From Pseudomonas uvaldensis (GTDB taxonomy: Bacteria > Pseudomonadota > Gammaproteobacteria > Pseudomonadales > Pseudomonadaceae), in contig NZ_JAIWKS010000001.1 of the NCBI RefSeq assembly GCF_021271205.1, positions 372,001 to 436,000 of the forward strand: a stretch of 64,000 nucleotides of DNA. Direction: 5' to 3'. How positions within the stretch are numbered: position 1 is the stretch's first letter; the number at the start of each line of letters is the position of its first letter. The translations under genes were made by a program, and so were the position numbers. Below, in pieces: positions 8,984 to 18,084 of the stretch. The notes below the pieces were generated by a model, which saw only the letters and a list, made by a program, of their open reading frames with translations, made no database searches and was not told the DNA's origin.

Positions 8984-8992
8984 TTTAATTAG
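8965..8992. promoter_or_regulatory. Tandem CAATT-N-AATTG OhrR-type operator
   Basis: Two AT-rich palindromic units stand 15 bases apart: CAATTCAATTG (8966-8976) and CAATTTAATTA (8981-8991). The OhrR operator described for Bacillus subtilis has the same design, two CAATT-N-AATTG units with a 15-bp period. It covers the -35 box and spacer of the GPx promoter. The motif is seen in the sequence; binding by the adjacent regulator is inference. Confidence 0.6.
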
Positions 8993-9030
8993 CAGGACTA
9001 CCAACACCATGGACTGTTCAAGAGCAAGGC

Positions 9031-9058
9031 CTGTAGGAGCAAGGCCTCGCTCCTACAG
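9031..9058. repeat. REP-like palindrome
   Basis: Perfect 10-bp arms CTGTAGGAGC/GCTCCTACAG enclose an 8-base loop AAGGCCTC. It lies between msrB and GPx, both leftward, just past the msrB stop. It has no T tract. The TGTAGGAGC core is a common fluorescens-group REP variant, so it may act as an mRNA 3'-end stabiliser. Confidence 0.6.
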
Positions 9059-9062
9059 GGGT

Positions 9063-9458
9063 TTATTCGCGGGCCACGAGGTCCAGGCACACCGAGTTGA
9101 TGCAATAGCGCAATCCCGTCGGCGGCGGGCCGTCGGGGAATACATGCCCCAGGTGGGCATCACACTTGGCGCACACCACCTCCGTACGGATCATGCCATG
9201 GCTCATGTCCCGCACCTCCATCACCGCGTTGCCCTCGATAGGCGCGTAGAAGCTCGGCCAGCCGCAGCCGGAATCGAACTTGGTGTGCGAATCGAACAGC
9301 GGCTCGTGGCAGCAGATGCAGTGGTACACGCCATCGGTCTTGGTGGCGTTGTACTTACCGGAGAACGGTCGTTCGGTACCTTTCAATCGACAAACGTTGT
9401 ACTGCTCCGGATCGAGCATGGCGCGCCACTCTTCAAGGGTTTTCTGCAACTTTTCCAT
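9063..9458 (-). CDS. msrB: Peptide-methionine (R)-S-oxide reductase MsrB
   Basis: A 131-residue cytosolic enzyme that reduces protein-bound methionine-(R)-sulfoxide with thioredoxin. The structural zinc site has two CxxC pairs (Cys47/50 in CICC and Cys96/99 in CAKC). The catalytic cysteine is Cys119 in [11 protein letters not shown] and the probable resolving cysteine is Cys65 in DSGCGWPSF. The start at 9458 gives the usual length; the in-frame extension to 9590 has no recognisable content. It is transcribed toward the GPx/OhrR-like operon and is divergent from alaA, with 221 bases between start codons. Confidence 0.95.
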   Translation of the reverse strand: MEKLQKTLEEWRAMLDPEQYNVCRLKGTERPFSGKYNATKTDGVYHCICCHEPLFDSHTKFDSGCGWPSFYAPIEGNAVMEVRDMSHGMIRTEVVCAKCDAHLGHVFPDGPPPTGLRYCINSVCLDLVARE

Positions 9459-9679
9459 CGTCTTGCCTCGGCAATTGAAAAAGCCCGATCCGACGCTTTT
9501 CCACGGGTCGGGCGGCACGTATGATTGCGCCTCGTCAGATGCCAGTCTGGCAGTCGCGTCCTGCGTATTCAAACGGATTGTGACGCCCATGCCGCGTCAA
9601 GCCCGGGTACAGACGCAGGATCACCAGTGCGGTCGTCGAGGCGCCCGCCTGGATCGTTCATTTTCGGGAACACATCGCC

Positions 9680-10891
9680 ATGCAGGTCAGCAAATCGAAC
9701 AAGCTCGCCAACGTCTGCTACGACATTCGCGGCCCGGTGCTCAAGCACGCCAAACGCCTGGAAGAGGAAGGCCATCGCATCCTCAAGCTGAACATCGGCA
9801 ACCCGGCACCCTTTGGTTTCGAAGCGCCCGATGAAATTCTCCAGGACGTGATCCGCAACCTGCCGACCGCCCAGGGCTACAGCGACTCCAAGGGCCTGTT
9901 CAGCGCCCGCAAGGCGGTGATGCAGTATTACCAGCAGAAGCAGGTCGAAGGCGTCGGCATCGAGGACATCTACCTGGGCAACGGTGTGTCCGAGCTGATC
10001 GTGATGTCGATGCAGGCACTGCTCAACAACGGTGACGAGGTGCTGGTACCGGCCCCGGACTACCCACTGTGGACCGCTGCCGTGAGCCTGTCCGGTGGCA
10101 ACCCGGTGCATTACCTCTGCGACGAACAGGCCAACTGGTTCCCCGATCTGGCGGACATCAAGGCCAAAATCACGCCGAACACCAAGGCACTGGTGATCAT
10201 CAACCCGAACAACCCGACCGGCGCGGTCTACTCCAGGGAAGTGCTGCTGGGCATGCTGGAGCTGGCCCGCCAGCACAATCTGGTGGTGTTCTCCGACGAG
10301 ATCTACGACAAGATCCTGTACGACGATGCCGTCCACATCTGCACCGCCTCCCTGGCCCCGGACCTGTTGTGCCTGACCTTCAACGGCTTGTCCAAATCCT
10401 ACCGCGTGGCGGGTTTCCGCTCCGGCTGGATTGCCATTTCCGGGCCCAAGCATCACGCCCAGAGCTACATCGAAGGCATCGACATGCTGGCCAACATGCG
10501 CCTGTGCGCCAACGTACCGAGCCAGCACGCCATCCAGACGGCGCTGGGCGGCTACCAGAGCATCAACGACCTGGTATTGCCCCCGGGCCGGCTGCTGGAA
10601 CAGCGCAACCGCACCTGGGAACTGCTTAATGACATTCCCGGCGTCAGTTGCGTCAAGCCGATGGGCGCGCTCTACGCCTTTCCACGGATCGATCCGAAAG
10701 TCTGCCCGATCCACAACGACGAAAAATTCGTACTCGACCTGCTTCTGTCCGAAAAGCTGCTGATCGTCCAGGGCACGGCGTTCAACTGGCCGTGGCCGGA
10801 CCATTTCCGCGTCGTGACTCTGCCGCGGGTCGATGACCTGGAGCAGGCCATTGGCCGTATCGGCAATTTCCTCAAGTCCTACCGTCAATAA
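9680..10891 (+). CDS. alaA: Glutamate-pyruvate aminotransferase AlaA
   Basis: A 403-residue PLP-dependent class I/II aminotransferase that makes alanine from pyruvate and glutamate. The PLP lysine is Lys239 in NGLSKSYRVAGFRSGW. The NPNNPTGAVY and FSDEIYDKILYD motifs that hold the cofactor are present. Overall sequence is that of AlaA (YfbQ) rather than of the aspartate or branched-chain enzymes. It is a single gene, divergent from msrB. An imperfect inverted repeat (10899-10929) follows the stop and may end the transcript. Confidence 0.93.
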   Translation: MQVSKSNKLANVCYDIRGPVLKHAKRLEEEGHRILKLNIGNPAPFGFEAPDEILQDVIRNLPTAQGYSDSKGLFSARKAVMQYYQQKQVEGVGIEDIYLGNGVSELIVMSMQALLNNGDEVLVPAPDYPLWTAAVSLSGGNPVHYLCDEQANWFPDLADIKAKITPNTKALVIINPNNPTGAVYSREVLLGMLELARQHNLVVFSDEIYDKILYDDAVHICTASLAPDLLCLTFNGLSKSYRVAGFRSGWIAISGPKHHAQSYIEGIDMLANMRLCANVPSQHAIQTALGGYQSINDLVLPPGRLLEQRNRTWELLNDIPGVSCVKPMGALYAFPRIDPKVCPIHNDEKFVLDLLLSEKLLIVQGTAFNWPWPDHFRVVTLPRVDDLEQAIGRIGNFLKSYRQ

Positions 10892-11192
10892 GCCGGTTCA
10901 GCGTGCGAGGCACCTCGCCTCGCGCGCTGACTGATTCAGCAACATATCTGTTCAGTCGGTTTTGAGGGGCCTTCTACACTGACTGTCCAGCACCCGATGG
11001 GCTGCAGGCCCCCATGCTCACGGGGGAAAGGCGGCATATTTCACTCCTCTGGTACTTTCAGAAAAATCTTTCAATCATTTGGGAAGCCTGTAGGACACAG
11101 TTTGAAATAGTCGGTGAGTTGAATAGGCTGCTACAGCACCTTATATACCCCGCATAACGCTACATCCTAAGCATGAGGAGTTTGCTACCACC
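10892..11192. other. Intergenic region alaA-htpX
   Basis: This 301-base gap holds an inverted repeat just after alaA, CAGCGTGCGAGG/CCTCGCGCGCTG (10899-10929, one mismatch in 12), without a T tract. It also holds a promoter for htpX at 11119-11147. The middle has no ORF with coding character. Confidence 0.6.
11119..11147 (+). promoter_or_regulatory. Probable sigma-70 promoter of htpX
   Basis: TTGAAT (11119-11124) and TATATA (11142-11147) are separated by 17 bases. This predicts a start near 11155 and a leader of about 40 bases. CCCCGCAT right after the -10 recalls a sigma-32 -10 box, but no -35 lies at heat-shock spacing. Confidence 0.5.
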
Positions 11193-12080
11193 ATGATGCG
11201 CATCCTGCTGTTCTTGGCCACTAACCTGGCGGTCGTGCTGATTGCCAGCATCACCCTGAGCCTGTTCGGCTTCAACGGGTTCATGGCGGCCAATGGGGTT
11301 GATCTCAACCTCAATCAGCTGCTGATCTTCTGTGCGGTGTTCGGTTTCGCCGGCTCCCTGTTCTCGCTGTTCATCTCCAAGTGGATGGCGAAGATGAGCA
11401 CCGGCACCCAGATCATCAGCCAGCCGCGCACTCGCCATGAACAATGGCTGCTGCAGACCGTCGAGCAGCTGTCCCGCGAAGCCGGCATCAAGATGCCGGA
11501 GGTCGGGATCTTCCCGGCCTACGAAGCCAACGCCTTCGCCACCGGCTGGAACAAGAACGACGCGCTGGTCGCGGTCAGCCAGGGCCTGCTCGAGCGATTC
11601 TCGCCCGATGAAGTCAAGGCGGTGCTGGCCCACGAGATCGGCCACGTCGCCAATGGCGACATGGTGACCCTGGCGCTGATCCAGGGCGTGGTGAACACCT
11701 TCGTGATGTTCTTCGCCCGCATCATCGGTAATTTCGTCGACAAGGTGATCTTCAAGAACGAAGAAGGCCAGGGTATCGCCTACTACGTGGCGACCATCTT
11801 CGCCGAGCTGGTCCTGGGCATCCTCGCCAGCGCCATCGTCATGTGGTTCTCGCGCAAACGCGAATTCCGCGCCGACGACGCCGGCGCCCGCCTGGCTGGC
11901 ACCGGCGCCATGATCGGCGCCCTGCAGCGCCTGCGTGCCGAACAAGGCCTGCCGGTGCTCATGCCCGACACCCTGAATGCGTTTGGCATCAACGGCGGCA
12001 TCAAACAGGGCCTGGCTCGCCTGTTCATGAGCCACCCGCCGCTGGAAGAGCGTATCGACGCACTGCGTCGTCGCGGCTGA
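11193..12080 (+). CDS. htpX: Membrane zinc metalloprotease HtpX
   Basis: A 295-residue inner-membrane M48 protease that degrades damaged membrane proteins alongside FtsH. Two N-terminal membrane segments (about 4-24 and 38-58) precede the cytosolic catalytic part. The zinc motif HEIGH has His147, Glu148 and His151. The third ligand is the Glu in [10 protein letters not shown]. Two more hydrophobic segments lie at about 160-180 and 194-216. Length and motifs match the family closely. The gene stands alone with its own promoter and a strong downstream terminator shared with the convergent tpm gene. Confidence 0.96.
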   Translation: MMRILLFLATNLAVVLIASITLSLFGFNGFMAANGVDLNLNQLLIFCAVFGFAGSLFSLFISKWMAKMSTGTQIISQPRTRHEQWLLQTVEQLSREAGIKMPEVGIFPAYEANAFATGWNKNDALVAVSQGLLERFSPDEVKAVLAHEIGHVANGDMVTLALIQGVVNTFVMFFARIIGNFVDKVIFKNEEGQGIAYYVATIFAELVLGILASAIVMWFSRKREFRADDAGARLAGTGAMIGALQRLRAEQGLPVLMPDTLNAFGINGGIKQGLARLFMSHPPLEERIDALRRRG

Positions 12081-12093
12081 TCAGTTCGAACGA

Positions 12094-12130
12094 CAAAAAG
12101 AAGCCCGCAGCGATGCGGGCTTCTTTTTGT
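12094..12130. terminator. Bidirectional Rho-independent terminator htpX/tpm
   Basis: A perfect 10-bp stem GAAGCCCGCA/TGCGGGCTTC with a GCGA tetraloop is flanked by A5 on the left and T5 on the right. It can therefore end both the rightward htpX and the leftward tpm transcripts. Confidence 0.93.
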
Positions 12131-12152
12131 GTCGCCTCTCCCGCTCCCCACA

Positions 12153-12806
12153 TCAGCGATTTGAAACCCGATAAACTCGCTCATCCAACCTCGTCACCCC
12201 AGCCTGCAAGAACCTCCAGCTTTCCCCCAGCACATCCTGCTCCTGCAAGACCTCCAGTCGCCAGTTGCTCCCCAGCAGCCGCTGCACCTCATCATTCCCC
12301 ACGGCAAAGGGTGGTCCGGGCATCTGCGCCTGGTCGTAATCCAGGGTGATCAGCAGGCCGACACAGTCCGGCAAGAGACTCTGAAGGTGAGCGGCATACT
12401 GTTCGCGCATCGGCGCAGGCAAGGCAATCAACGCCGCCCGATCGTATAACGCCGTGCAGTCGGCCACATCCTCTGCCGTCAAGGCGAAGAAATCACCGCA
12501 ACGGAGCTCGATGTCACCAGCACGGAAGACCTTGAACACCCCCTCTTCGCTCACACTCGGCTCCAATCGATGCTCCTGGAAGAAATCGGTGATGGCTTTT
12601 TCCGATAACTCCACGCCCAACACCGAATGGCCCTCATGGGCGAGCCACAGCAGGTCCAAGGTCTTGCCGCACAATGGTACGAGCACCCGACTGCCCTGCT
12701 CCAACGCCAGCCGCGACCAGAAACGATGCAGATAGGGATTCACTTCCGGCAAGTGAAAGCCGATCTGATTGGCCGACCATCGCTGATGCCAAAACGCAGG
12801 GTCCAT
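12153..12806 (-). CDS. tpm: Thiopurine S-methyltransferase
   Basis: A 217-residue SAM-dependent methyltransferase. Bacterial members methylate thiopurines and confer tolerance to tellurite and selenite by methylating the metalloid. The N-terminal family signature [14 protein letters not shown] is clear. The SAM-binding stretch follows, with [16 protein letters not shown] and GVELSEKA. The start at 12806 has GGAG 6 bases upstream; codons upstream of it would need a TTG start. It converges on htpX. Its natural substrate is unknown. Confidence 0.92.
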   Translation of the reverse strand: MDPAFWHQRWSANQIGFHLPEVNPYLHRFWSRLALEQGSRVLVPLCGKTLDLLWLAHEGHSVLGVELSEKAITDFFQEHRLEPSVSEEGVFKVFRAGDIELRCGDFFALTAEDVADCTALYDRAALIALPAPMREQYAAHLQSLLPDCVGLLITLDYDQAQMPGPPFAVGNDEVQRLLGSNWRLEVLQEQDVLGESWRFLQAGVTRLDERVYRVSNR

Positions 12807-12910
12807 GATGTGCTCCAAAAATATCGATGAAAACGGGCTAAAACTTATATTAGATTCCGATCATAAGCCTGATGGAAGATGACGACATCTTAACGTTCAG
12901 GAGCCGTTTC

Positions 12911-13678
12911 ATGCTGCCCAGCCTGTTTATCTCACATGGCTCGCCAATGCTCGCTCTGGAGCCCGGCGACAGCGGCCCTGCGCTGGCTCGCCTTGCCGCT
13001 CAACTGCCCAGGCCCAAAGCCATCGTCATTGTGTCCGCCCACTGGGAGAGCAACGAGCTGCAGGTCAGCGCCAACCCACAGCCGCGTACCTGGCACGATT
13101 TCGGCGGTTTTCCGCCCGCGCTGTATCAGGTGCAGTATCCCGCACCGGGAAACCCCGAGCTGGCGGCGAAGGTGGCGGACCTGCTCAACGCTGCGCAACT
13201 GCCCGCGCACCTTGACACTCAACGTCCCTCTGATCACGGCGTCTGGGTACCGCTGGCCTTGATGTATCCCGAGGCCGATATCCCGGTGGTGCAGGTTTCC
13301 CTGCCCAGCCATCAGGGACCGACCTTGCAGACCCAGGTCGGCAGAGCGCTGGCGAACTTGCGCCAGGACGACATCCTGTTGATTGGCTCCGGCAGCATCA
13401 CCCACAACCTGCGCGACCTCGATTGGAATGCTGGCCCTGAAAGCATCGAACCGTGGGCGAAGGCGTTTCGGGATTGGATCGTGGAAAAACTGGCGGCCGA
13501 TGATGAGGTCGCGCTGCATGACTATCGCCGCCAGGCACCCAATGCCGTGCGCAGTCACCCCAGCGACGAGCACCTGTTGCCGCTGTATTTTGCCCGAAGC
13601 GCCGGGGGAAGATTCAGCGTGGCTCACCAAGGGTTCACGATGGGGGCGTTGGGGATGGACATTTATAGGTTCGATTGA
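12911..13678 (+). CDS. ygiD: Extradiol 4,5-DOPA dioxygenase-like protein (YgiD family)
   Basis: A 255-residue class III extradiol ring-cleavage enzyme of the YgiD/DODA family, which opens catechols such as L-DOPA at the 4,5 position. The N-terminal LFISHGSPMLAL holds the first metal-binding histidine and IVSAHWES the second. IGSGSITHNLR and SDEHLLPLYF carry the others. The ATG at 12911 has AGGAG at 8 bases; 13 upstream in-frame residues were dropped. It is divergent from tpm with about 100 bases between. It is followed by a long perfect palindrome. The physiological substrate is not known. Confidence 0.88.
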   Translation: MLPSLFISHGSPMLALEPGDSGPALARLAAQLPRPKAIVIVSAHWESNELQVSANPQPRTWHDFGGFPPALYQVQYPAPGNPELAAKVADLLNAAQLPAHLDTQRPSDHGVWVPLALMYPEADIPVVQVSLPSHQGPTLQTQVGRALANLRQDDILLIGSGSITHNLRDLDWNAGPESIEPWAKAFRDWIVEKLAADDEVALHDYRRQAPNAVRSHPSDEHLLPLYFARSAGGRFSVAHQGFTMGALGMDIYRFD

Positions 13679-13687
13679 CCATACCCC

Positions 13688-13729
13688 GAGTCGCCTCGAT
13701 CGCGAGCAGGCTCGCGATCGAGGCGACTC
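13688..13729. repeat. Perfect 20-bp-arm REP-like palindrome
   Basis: The arm running from GAGTCGCCTC to TCGCGAGC is repeated inverted with only AG between, giving a 42-base perfect inverted repeat. Its centre GCGAGCAGGCTCGC is the core of fluorescens-group REP elements. It follows the ygiD stop by 9 bases. Confidence 0.85.
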
Positions 13730-13761
13730 CAACTACAGGAAAAGCACCGGACAACAGGCAA

Positions 13762-13793
13762 AAAAAATCCCCGAACCAGTCGGGGATTTTTTA
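13762..13793. terminator. Rho-independent terminator between ygiD and the DEAD-box gene
   Basis: ATCCCCGA and TCGGGGAT pair around an ACCAG loop, with a long A run on the left and T6 on the right. It suits the leftward helicase gene and can also stop rightward transcription from ygiD. Confidence 0.9.
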
Positions 13794-13820
13794 TGCTCGA
13801 TCAGTCAGCAGGCAAGCCGA

Positions 13821-15491
13821 TCAATCTTCGCGATAACGACGCAGCTTGAGTTGCTTGCCAGCCACGCGAGTGTCCTTGAGCTTGGTCAGCAACTTCTCCA
13901 GGCCTTCTTCCGGCAGCTCCACCAGACTGAAGCTGTCACGTACCTGGATGCGACCGATGGCTTCCCGCGCCAGACCACCTTCGTTGAGGATGGCACCCAG
14001 CAGGTTCTTGGCGGCGATGCCGTCACGGGCACCCAGTGCGGTACGGCAGCGGGCACGACCTTCGGCCAGCGGGATCGGCGCACGGCGCTCACGATCACCA
14101 CGATCCGGACGGTCACCGCGCTCAGGACGGTCGCCACGAGGCGTGCTGTTCGGTACCAGCGGACGCTCCTTCTCGATCGCAGCCAGGTCCAGCGCCTGTC
14201 CATTGGTCGCCTTGCGCAACAGGGCGGCGGCCAGGGCACGCGGGCTGCAACCGATGTCGGCAGTCAGGCGATCGAGCAGATCACCGTGAGTCGACTCGGC
14301 ATCCGCTACCAGCGGCGACAGGCTGTTGGTCAGTTTCTTGATGCGAGCATCCAGAACGGCCTGGGCATCCGGCAGGCGGACTTCCGCAACCTTCTGACCG
14401 GTCACACGCTCGATCACTTGCAGCATGCGGCGCTCACGAGGAGTGACCAGCAGCAACGCACGACCTTCGCGACCGGCACGACCGGTACGGCCGATACGGT
14501 GAACGTAGGATTCCGGATCGTACGGCATGTCCACGTTGAAGACGTGGGTGATGCGCGGAACGTCCAGGCCACGGGCCGCAACGTCGGTCGCCACAACGAT
14601 GTCCAGACGGCCATCCTTGAGGGAGTCGATCACGCGCTCACGCTGGTTCTGGGCAATGTCACCGTTCAGCGCAGCGGCTTTGTAGCCTTTGGCTTCCAGG
14701 GCGCTGGCCAGGTCCAGGGTCGCTTGCTTGGTGCGCACGAACATGATCAGGGCGTCGAAATCCTCGACTTCCAGCAGGCTCAGGACGGCAGAGGTCTTCT
14801 GGTCGGCGTGAACCAGCAGGTGAGCCTGCTCGATCGCGGTGACGGTCTGGGTCTTGCTCTGGATCTTGACGTGTTTCGGGTCTTTCAGATGACGCTCGGC
14901 GATCGCACGGATCGACTGCGGCAGGGTGGCCGAAAACAGTACAGTCTGGCGGGTTTCCGGCATGGCCTTGAAGATCACTTCCAGGTCATCCATGAAGCCC
15001 AGCTTGAGCATTTCGTCGGCTTCGTCGAGAACCAGGTGGTTCACGGTAGCCAGGACTTTTTCGTCGCGACGCAGGTGGTCGCACAGACGGCCCGGCGTGG
15101 CGACAACGATCTGTGCGCCATTACGGATTGCTTTCAGTTGTGGGCCCATCGGCGCGCCGCCGTAGACAGCCACGACAGTCACGCCCGGCATCTGCTTGGC
15201 GTAGGTTTCGAAAGCGGTTGCAACTTGCAGCGCCAACTCGCGGGTTGGGGCCAGGATCAGAGCTTGCGGCTCGCGCTTGGACGGATCAATGCGGTGCAGG
15301 ATCGGCAGGGCGAACGCGGCGGTTTTACCCGTACCGGTTTGCGCCTGGCCAATCATATCGTGACCGGCGAGAATGATCGGGATCGACTGCTGCTGAATGG
15401 CCGAAGGCTCTTCATAGCCGGTAGCGACTACTGCAGCGACAATATTGGGATGAAGTTCAAGAGCGGCGAAGCCGCCGATTTCCTGGGTCAT
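13821..15491 (-). CDS. deaD: DEAD-box ATP-dependent RNA helicase (DeaD/CsdA type)
   Basis: A 556-residue RNA helicase of the kind used in cold-shock ribosome assembly and mRNA decay. Motifs in order: Q-motif near 8-37, Walker A AQTGTGKT (50-57), PTRELA, DEAD (156-159), SAT, and HRIGRTGRAGR. An arginine-rich RGD/RPERGDRPDRGDRERR linker leads to a C-terminal DbpA/CsdA-type RNA-binding domain ending in KQLKLRRYRED. The start at 15491 is chosen because MTQEIGGFAALELHP is family-like and AGAGG lies upstream. An in-frame extension to 15650 is AT-rich and reads as leader RNA. E. coli csdA likewise has a long regulatory leader. Confidence 0.92.
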   Translation of the reverse strand: MTQEIGGFAALELHPNIVAAVVATGYEEPSAIQQQSIPIILAGHDMIGQAQTGTGKTAAFALPILHRIDPSKREPQALILAPTRELALQVATAFETYAKQMPGVTVVAVYGGAPMGPQLKAIRNGAQIVVATPGRLCDHLRRDEKVLATVNHLVLDEADEMLKLGFMDDLEVIFKAMPETRQTVLFSATLPQSIRAIAERHLKDPKHVKIQSKTQTVTAIEQAHLLVHADQKTSAVLSLLEVEDFDALIMFVRTKQATLDLASALEAKGYKAAALNGDIAQNQRERVIDSLKDGRLDIVVATDVAARGLDVPRITHVFNVDMPYDPESYVHRIGRTGRAGREGRALLLVTPRERRMLQVIERVTGQKVAEVRLPDAQAVLDARIKKLTNSLSPLVADAESTHGDLLDRLTADIGCSPRALAAALLRKATNGQALDLAAIEKERPLVPNSTPRGDRPERGDRPDRGDRERRAPIPLAEGRARCRTALGARDGIAAKNLLGAILNEGGLAREAIGRIQVRDSFSLVELPEEGLEKLLTKLKDTRVAGKQLKLRRYRED

Positions 15492-15794
15492 GGGTCTGCC
15501 TCTAAGTGCATCCGCAAAGACCCATGCTCCAAAGCTGCGCATGCCGTGTTGAGACTCAAGAGTCGCCCTGGCAGCTTTGTCGGCGGGGATTTGCGAAAAC
15601 GAATGAATGAAAAAGAACGTCGAGAACGCGTCCGTTATACGGACATGCAACCGAAGCTGGCTTCGTAACTGCGCTGTCTTGACGCGGCCCGGCTAAAGGC
15701 CGGCGCGCACTATACCGGAATTCGCCCGAAAAGGGAGCTTTTTTTACAGCCGCTAAACCGTTTCATCCTGAGGAATGTGGGTGCCACGCTTGTA
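15492..15794 (-). promoter_or_regulatory. Putative long 5' leader of the DEAD-box gene
   Basis: This 303-base stretch between the helicase start and the stop of the methyltransferase gene has no convincing ORF. On the minus strand a possible -10 TATAGT occurs at 15714-15709 with GG just before it, but no good -35. If used, it leaves a leader of about 210 bases containing a small CCGG-rich hairpin. This is inference. Confidence 0.35.
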
Positions 15795-16550
15795 TCAGGT
15801 CGCAGGCCGGATCGCCTTGATCAACGGCAGCAACGAATAGCCCAATCGCGGCGCCAGCGCCTCGGCCCGGGCAACCAGCCCTTCCAGGTCCACGGCCTGC
15901 TCCAGGTCCGCCGGCACGATCAGGATCACATTGCCTTCCTTCACCGGCAATTCCCAGTAATGCCGGTGGTACAGGCCGCGCAATAGAGCCGCGCCCAAGG
16001 GCTTGCCGTCATCGGTGGCCCATTGGTTGATCACCAGCCAGCCGCCCGGGTTCAGGCGTTTCTGACAATCCTCCAGGAACCCCCAGGCCAGATGCCCGAC
16101 GCCGGGGCCGACATCGGTATAGAGATCGACGAAGATCAGGTCTGCAGGCTCGGCGGTTTCCAGCAGCTCCAGGGCGTCGCCGACCCGGATATACAAGCGC
16201 GGATCGTCGTCCAGCCCCAAGTATTCGATCGCAAGGCGCGGTACATCGGGGCGCAACTCGATGGCCTCGACGTCTTCCAGCGGCAGGAACTTGAGACAGG
16301 CCTGGGTCAGCGTACCGGCCCCCAACCCCAGGAAAAGCGCGCTTTCCGGCTGCTCATGACATAACGCACCGATCAGCATGGCACGGGTGTAATCGTATTC
16401 GAGCCAGCTGGGATCGGCAGTGAACACACAGCTTTGCTCAATGGCGTCGCCGAACTCGAGGAACCGGTAGTCGGCCACTTCGAACACCCGGATCATGCCG
16501 AACTCATCGTGCACCTCGGCGAGCAGATGCTCGACGCGCTCCTCTGTCAT
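15795..16550 (-). CDS. Spermidine-synthase-like SAM-dependent methyltransferase
   Basis: A 251-residue protein with the spermidine synthase/Rossmann methyltransferase fold. The nucleotide-binding part SALFLGLGAGTLTQA (about 90-105) and the acidic AIELRPDV at the next strand are clear, as is ADLIFVDLYTD. It is shorter than a true SpeE and lacks the classical catalytic GGGDG segment, so the function may be methyl or aminopropyl transfer. The start at 16550 has AGGAGATGAA directly upstream; the in-frame extension to 16613 was rejected. It lies leftward, divergent from the DAHP synthase gene at 16702. Confidence 0.82.
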   Translation of the reverse strand: MTEERVEHLLAEVHDEFGMIRVFEVADYRFLEFGDAIEQSCVFTADPSWLEYDYTRAMLIGALCHEQPESALFLGLGAGTLTQACLKFLPLEDVEAIELRPDVPRLAIEYLGLDDDPRLYIRVGDALELLETAEPADLIFVDLYTDVGPGVGHLAWGFLEDCQKRLNPGGWLVINQWATDDGKPLGAALLRGLYHRHYWELPVKEGNVILIVPADLEQAVDLEGLVARAEALAPRLGYSLLPLIKAIRPAT

Positions 16551-16701
16551 TTCATCTCCTGATGGCAACCGAAGCGCCTCACAACGGGCCAAGCCAATGG
16601 GCAGCCTGGGCAAAAGCGCGATTGTCGGCCATGCGACGGGAGCAGGTCACGCACTAATTTGCTGATAACATGACCGCCCGAGCGTAAACCACCTAGAGAT
16701 C

Positions 16702-18051
16702 ATGATGAGCCAACCCTGGAGCCCTGACAGCTGGCGCGCCCTGCCGATCCAGCAACAACCCCGCTACCCCGACGCGGCGCATCTGCTGCGTGTCGAGCAG
16801 ACCCTGGCCAGCTATCCGCCGCTGGTGTTTGCCGGAGAGGCGCGGGAGTTGCGCCGTCAGTTCGCCGAAGTGACCCAGGGCCGTGCCTTTTTGCTGCAGG
16901 GCGGCGACTGCGCCGAAAGCTTTGCCGAATTCTCGGCGGCCAAGATCCGCGATACGTTCAAGGTGCTGTTGCAGATGGCGATCGTGATGACCTTCGCCGC
17001 CGGCTGTCCGGTGGTCAAGGTCGGGCGCATGGCCGGACAGTTCGCCAAGCCGCGCTCGGCCAACGAAGAAACCATCGACGGCGTGACCCTTCCGGCCTAC
17101 CGGGGCGATATCGTCAACGGCATCGGCTTCGACGAACAGAGCCGAGTGCCGGACCCGGAGCGCCTGCTGCAGTCCTACCACCAGTCGACGGCCACGTTGA
17201 ACCTGCTGCGGGCGTTCGCCCAGGGCGGGTTCGCCGACCTGCATCAGGTGCACAAATGGAACCTGGACTTCATCGCCAACTCGGCCCTGGCAGAAAAATA
17301 CAGCCACCTGGCCGACCGCATCGACGAAACCCTGGCGTTCATGCGCGCCTGCGGCATGGACAGCTCGCCGCAACTGCGCGAAACCAGCTTCTTCACCGCC
17401 CACGAAGCCCTGCTGCTCAATTACGAAGAAGCCTTCGTGCGCCGTGACAGCCTGACCAACGATTATTACGACTGCTCGGCCCACATGCTCTGGATCGGTG
17501 ATCGCACCCGTCAGCTGGACGGTGCCCATGTCGAATTCCTGCGCGGCGTGAACAACCCGATCGGGGTCAAGGTCGGGCCGACCATGGACCCTGACGACCT
17601 GATCCGCCTGATCGATGTGCTCAACCCGGACAACGATCCGGGCCGCCTGAACCTGATCGCGCGGATGGGTGCGAACAAGGTCGGCGACCACCTGCCATCC
17701 CTGCTGCGCGCCGTGCAGCGTGAAGGCAAGCAGGTGCTGTGGAGTTCGGACCCGATGCACGGCAATACCATCAAGGCCAGCAGCGGCTACAAGACCCGGG
17801 ATTTCGCGCAGATCCTTGGCGAAGTGAAACAGTTCTTCCAGGTCCACGAAGCCGAAGGCACCTATGCCGGCGGCATCCACATCGAAATGACCGGCCAGAA
17901 CGTCACCGAATGCATCGGCGGCGCGCGGCCCATCACCGAGGATGGGCTGTCAGACCGCTACCACACCCATTGCGACCCACGGATGAACGCCGACCAGTCG
18001 CTGGAGCTGGCGTTCTTGATTGCCGAGACGTTGAAGCAGGTTCGGCGGTGA
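16702..18051 (+). CDS. Class II 3-deoxy-7-phosphoheptulonate (DAHP) synthase
   Basis: A 449-residue class II (plant-like) DAHP synthase, which condenses phosphoenolpyruvate with erythrose 4-phosphate at the entry to the shikimate pathway. Family landmarks are [11 protein letters not shown] near the N-terminus, [33 protein letters not shown], and [18 protein letters not shown] near the C-terminus, holding the metal and substrate residues. Two adjacent ATG codons (16702 and 16705) could both start it. Length suits a primary-metabolism enzyme rather than the shorter phenazine-type PhzC. A class I enzyme for the same step lies at 30458. It is monocistronic. Confidence 0.94.
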   Translation: MMSQPWSPDSWRALPIQQQPRYPDAAHLLRVEQTLASYPPLVFAGEARELRRQFAEVTQGRAFLLQGGDCAESFAEFSAAKIRDTFKVLLQMAIVMTFAAGCPVVKVGRMAGQFAKPRSANEETIDGVTLPAYRGDIVNGIGFDEQSRVPDPERLLQSYHQSTATLNLLRAFAQGGFADLHQVHKWNLDFIANSALAEKYSHLADRIDETLAFMRACGMDSSPQLRETSFFTAHEALLLNYEEAFVRRDSLTNDYYDCSAHMLWIGDRTRQLDGAHVEFLRGVNNPIGVKVGPTMDPDDLIRLIDVLNPDNDPGRLNLIARMGANKVGDHLPSLLRAVQREGKQVLWSSDPMHGNTIKASSGYKTRDFAQILGEVKQFFQVHEAEGTYAGGIHIEMTGQNVTECIGGARPITEDGLSDRYHTHCDPRMNADQSLELAFLIAETLKQVRR

Positions 18052-18084
18052 GTCAGGTGATTATGCAGCGCCTGTGATTCCCTC

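Noticed and set aside
11101..11155. Sigma-32 heat-shock promoter for htpX
   Set aside because: CCCCGCAT is present, but no CTTGAA-like -35 lies 13-15 bases upstream; the sigma-70 pair fits better.
13383..15668. 761-codon rightward open frame
   Set aside because: Antisense to the DEAD-box helicase, whose motifs are all intact; composition is that of a shadow frame.
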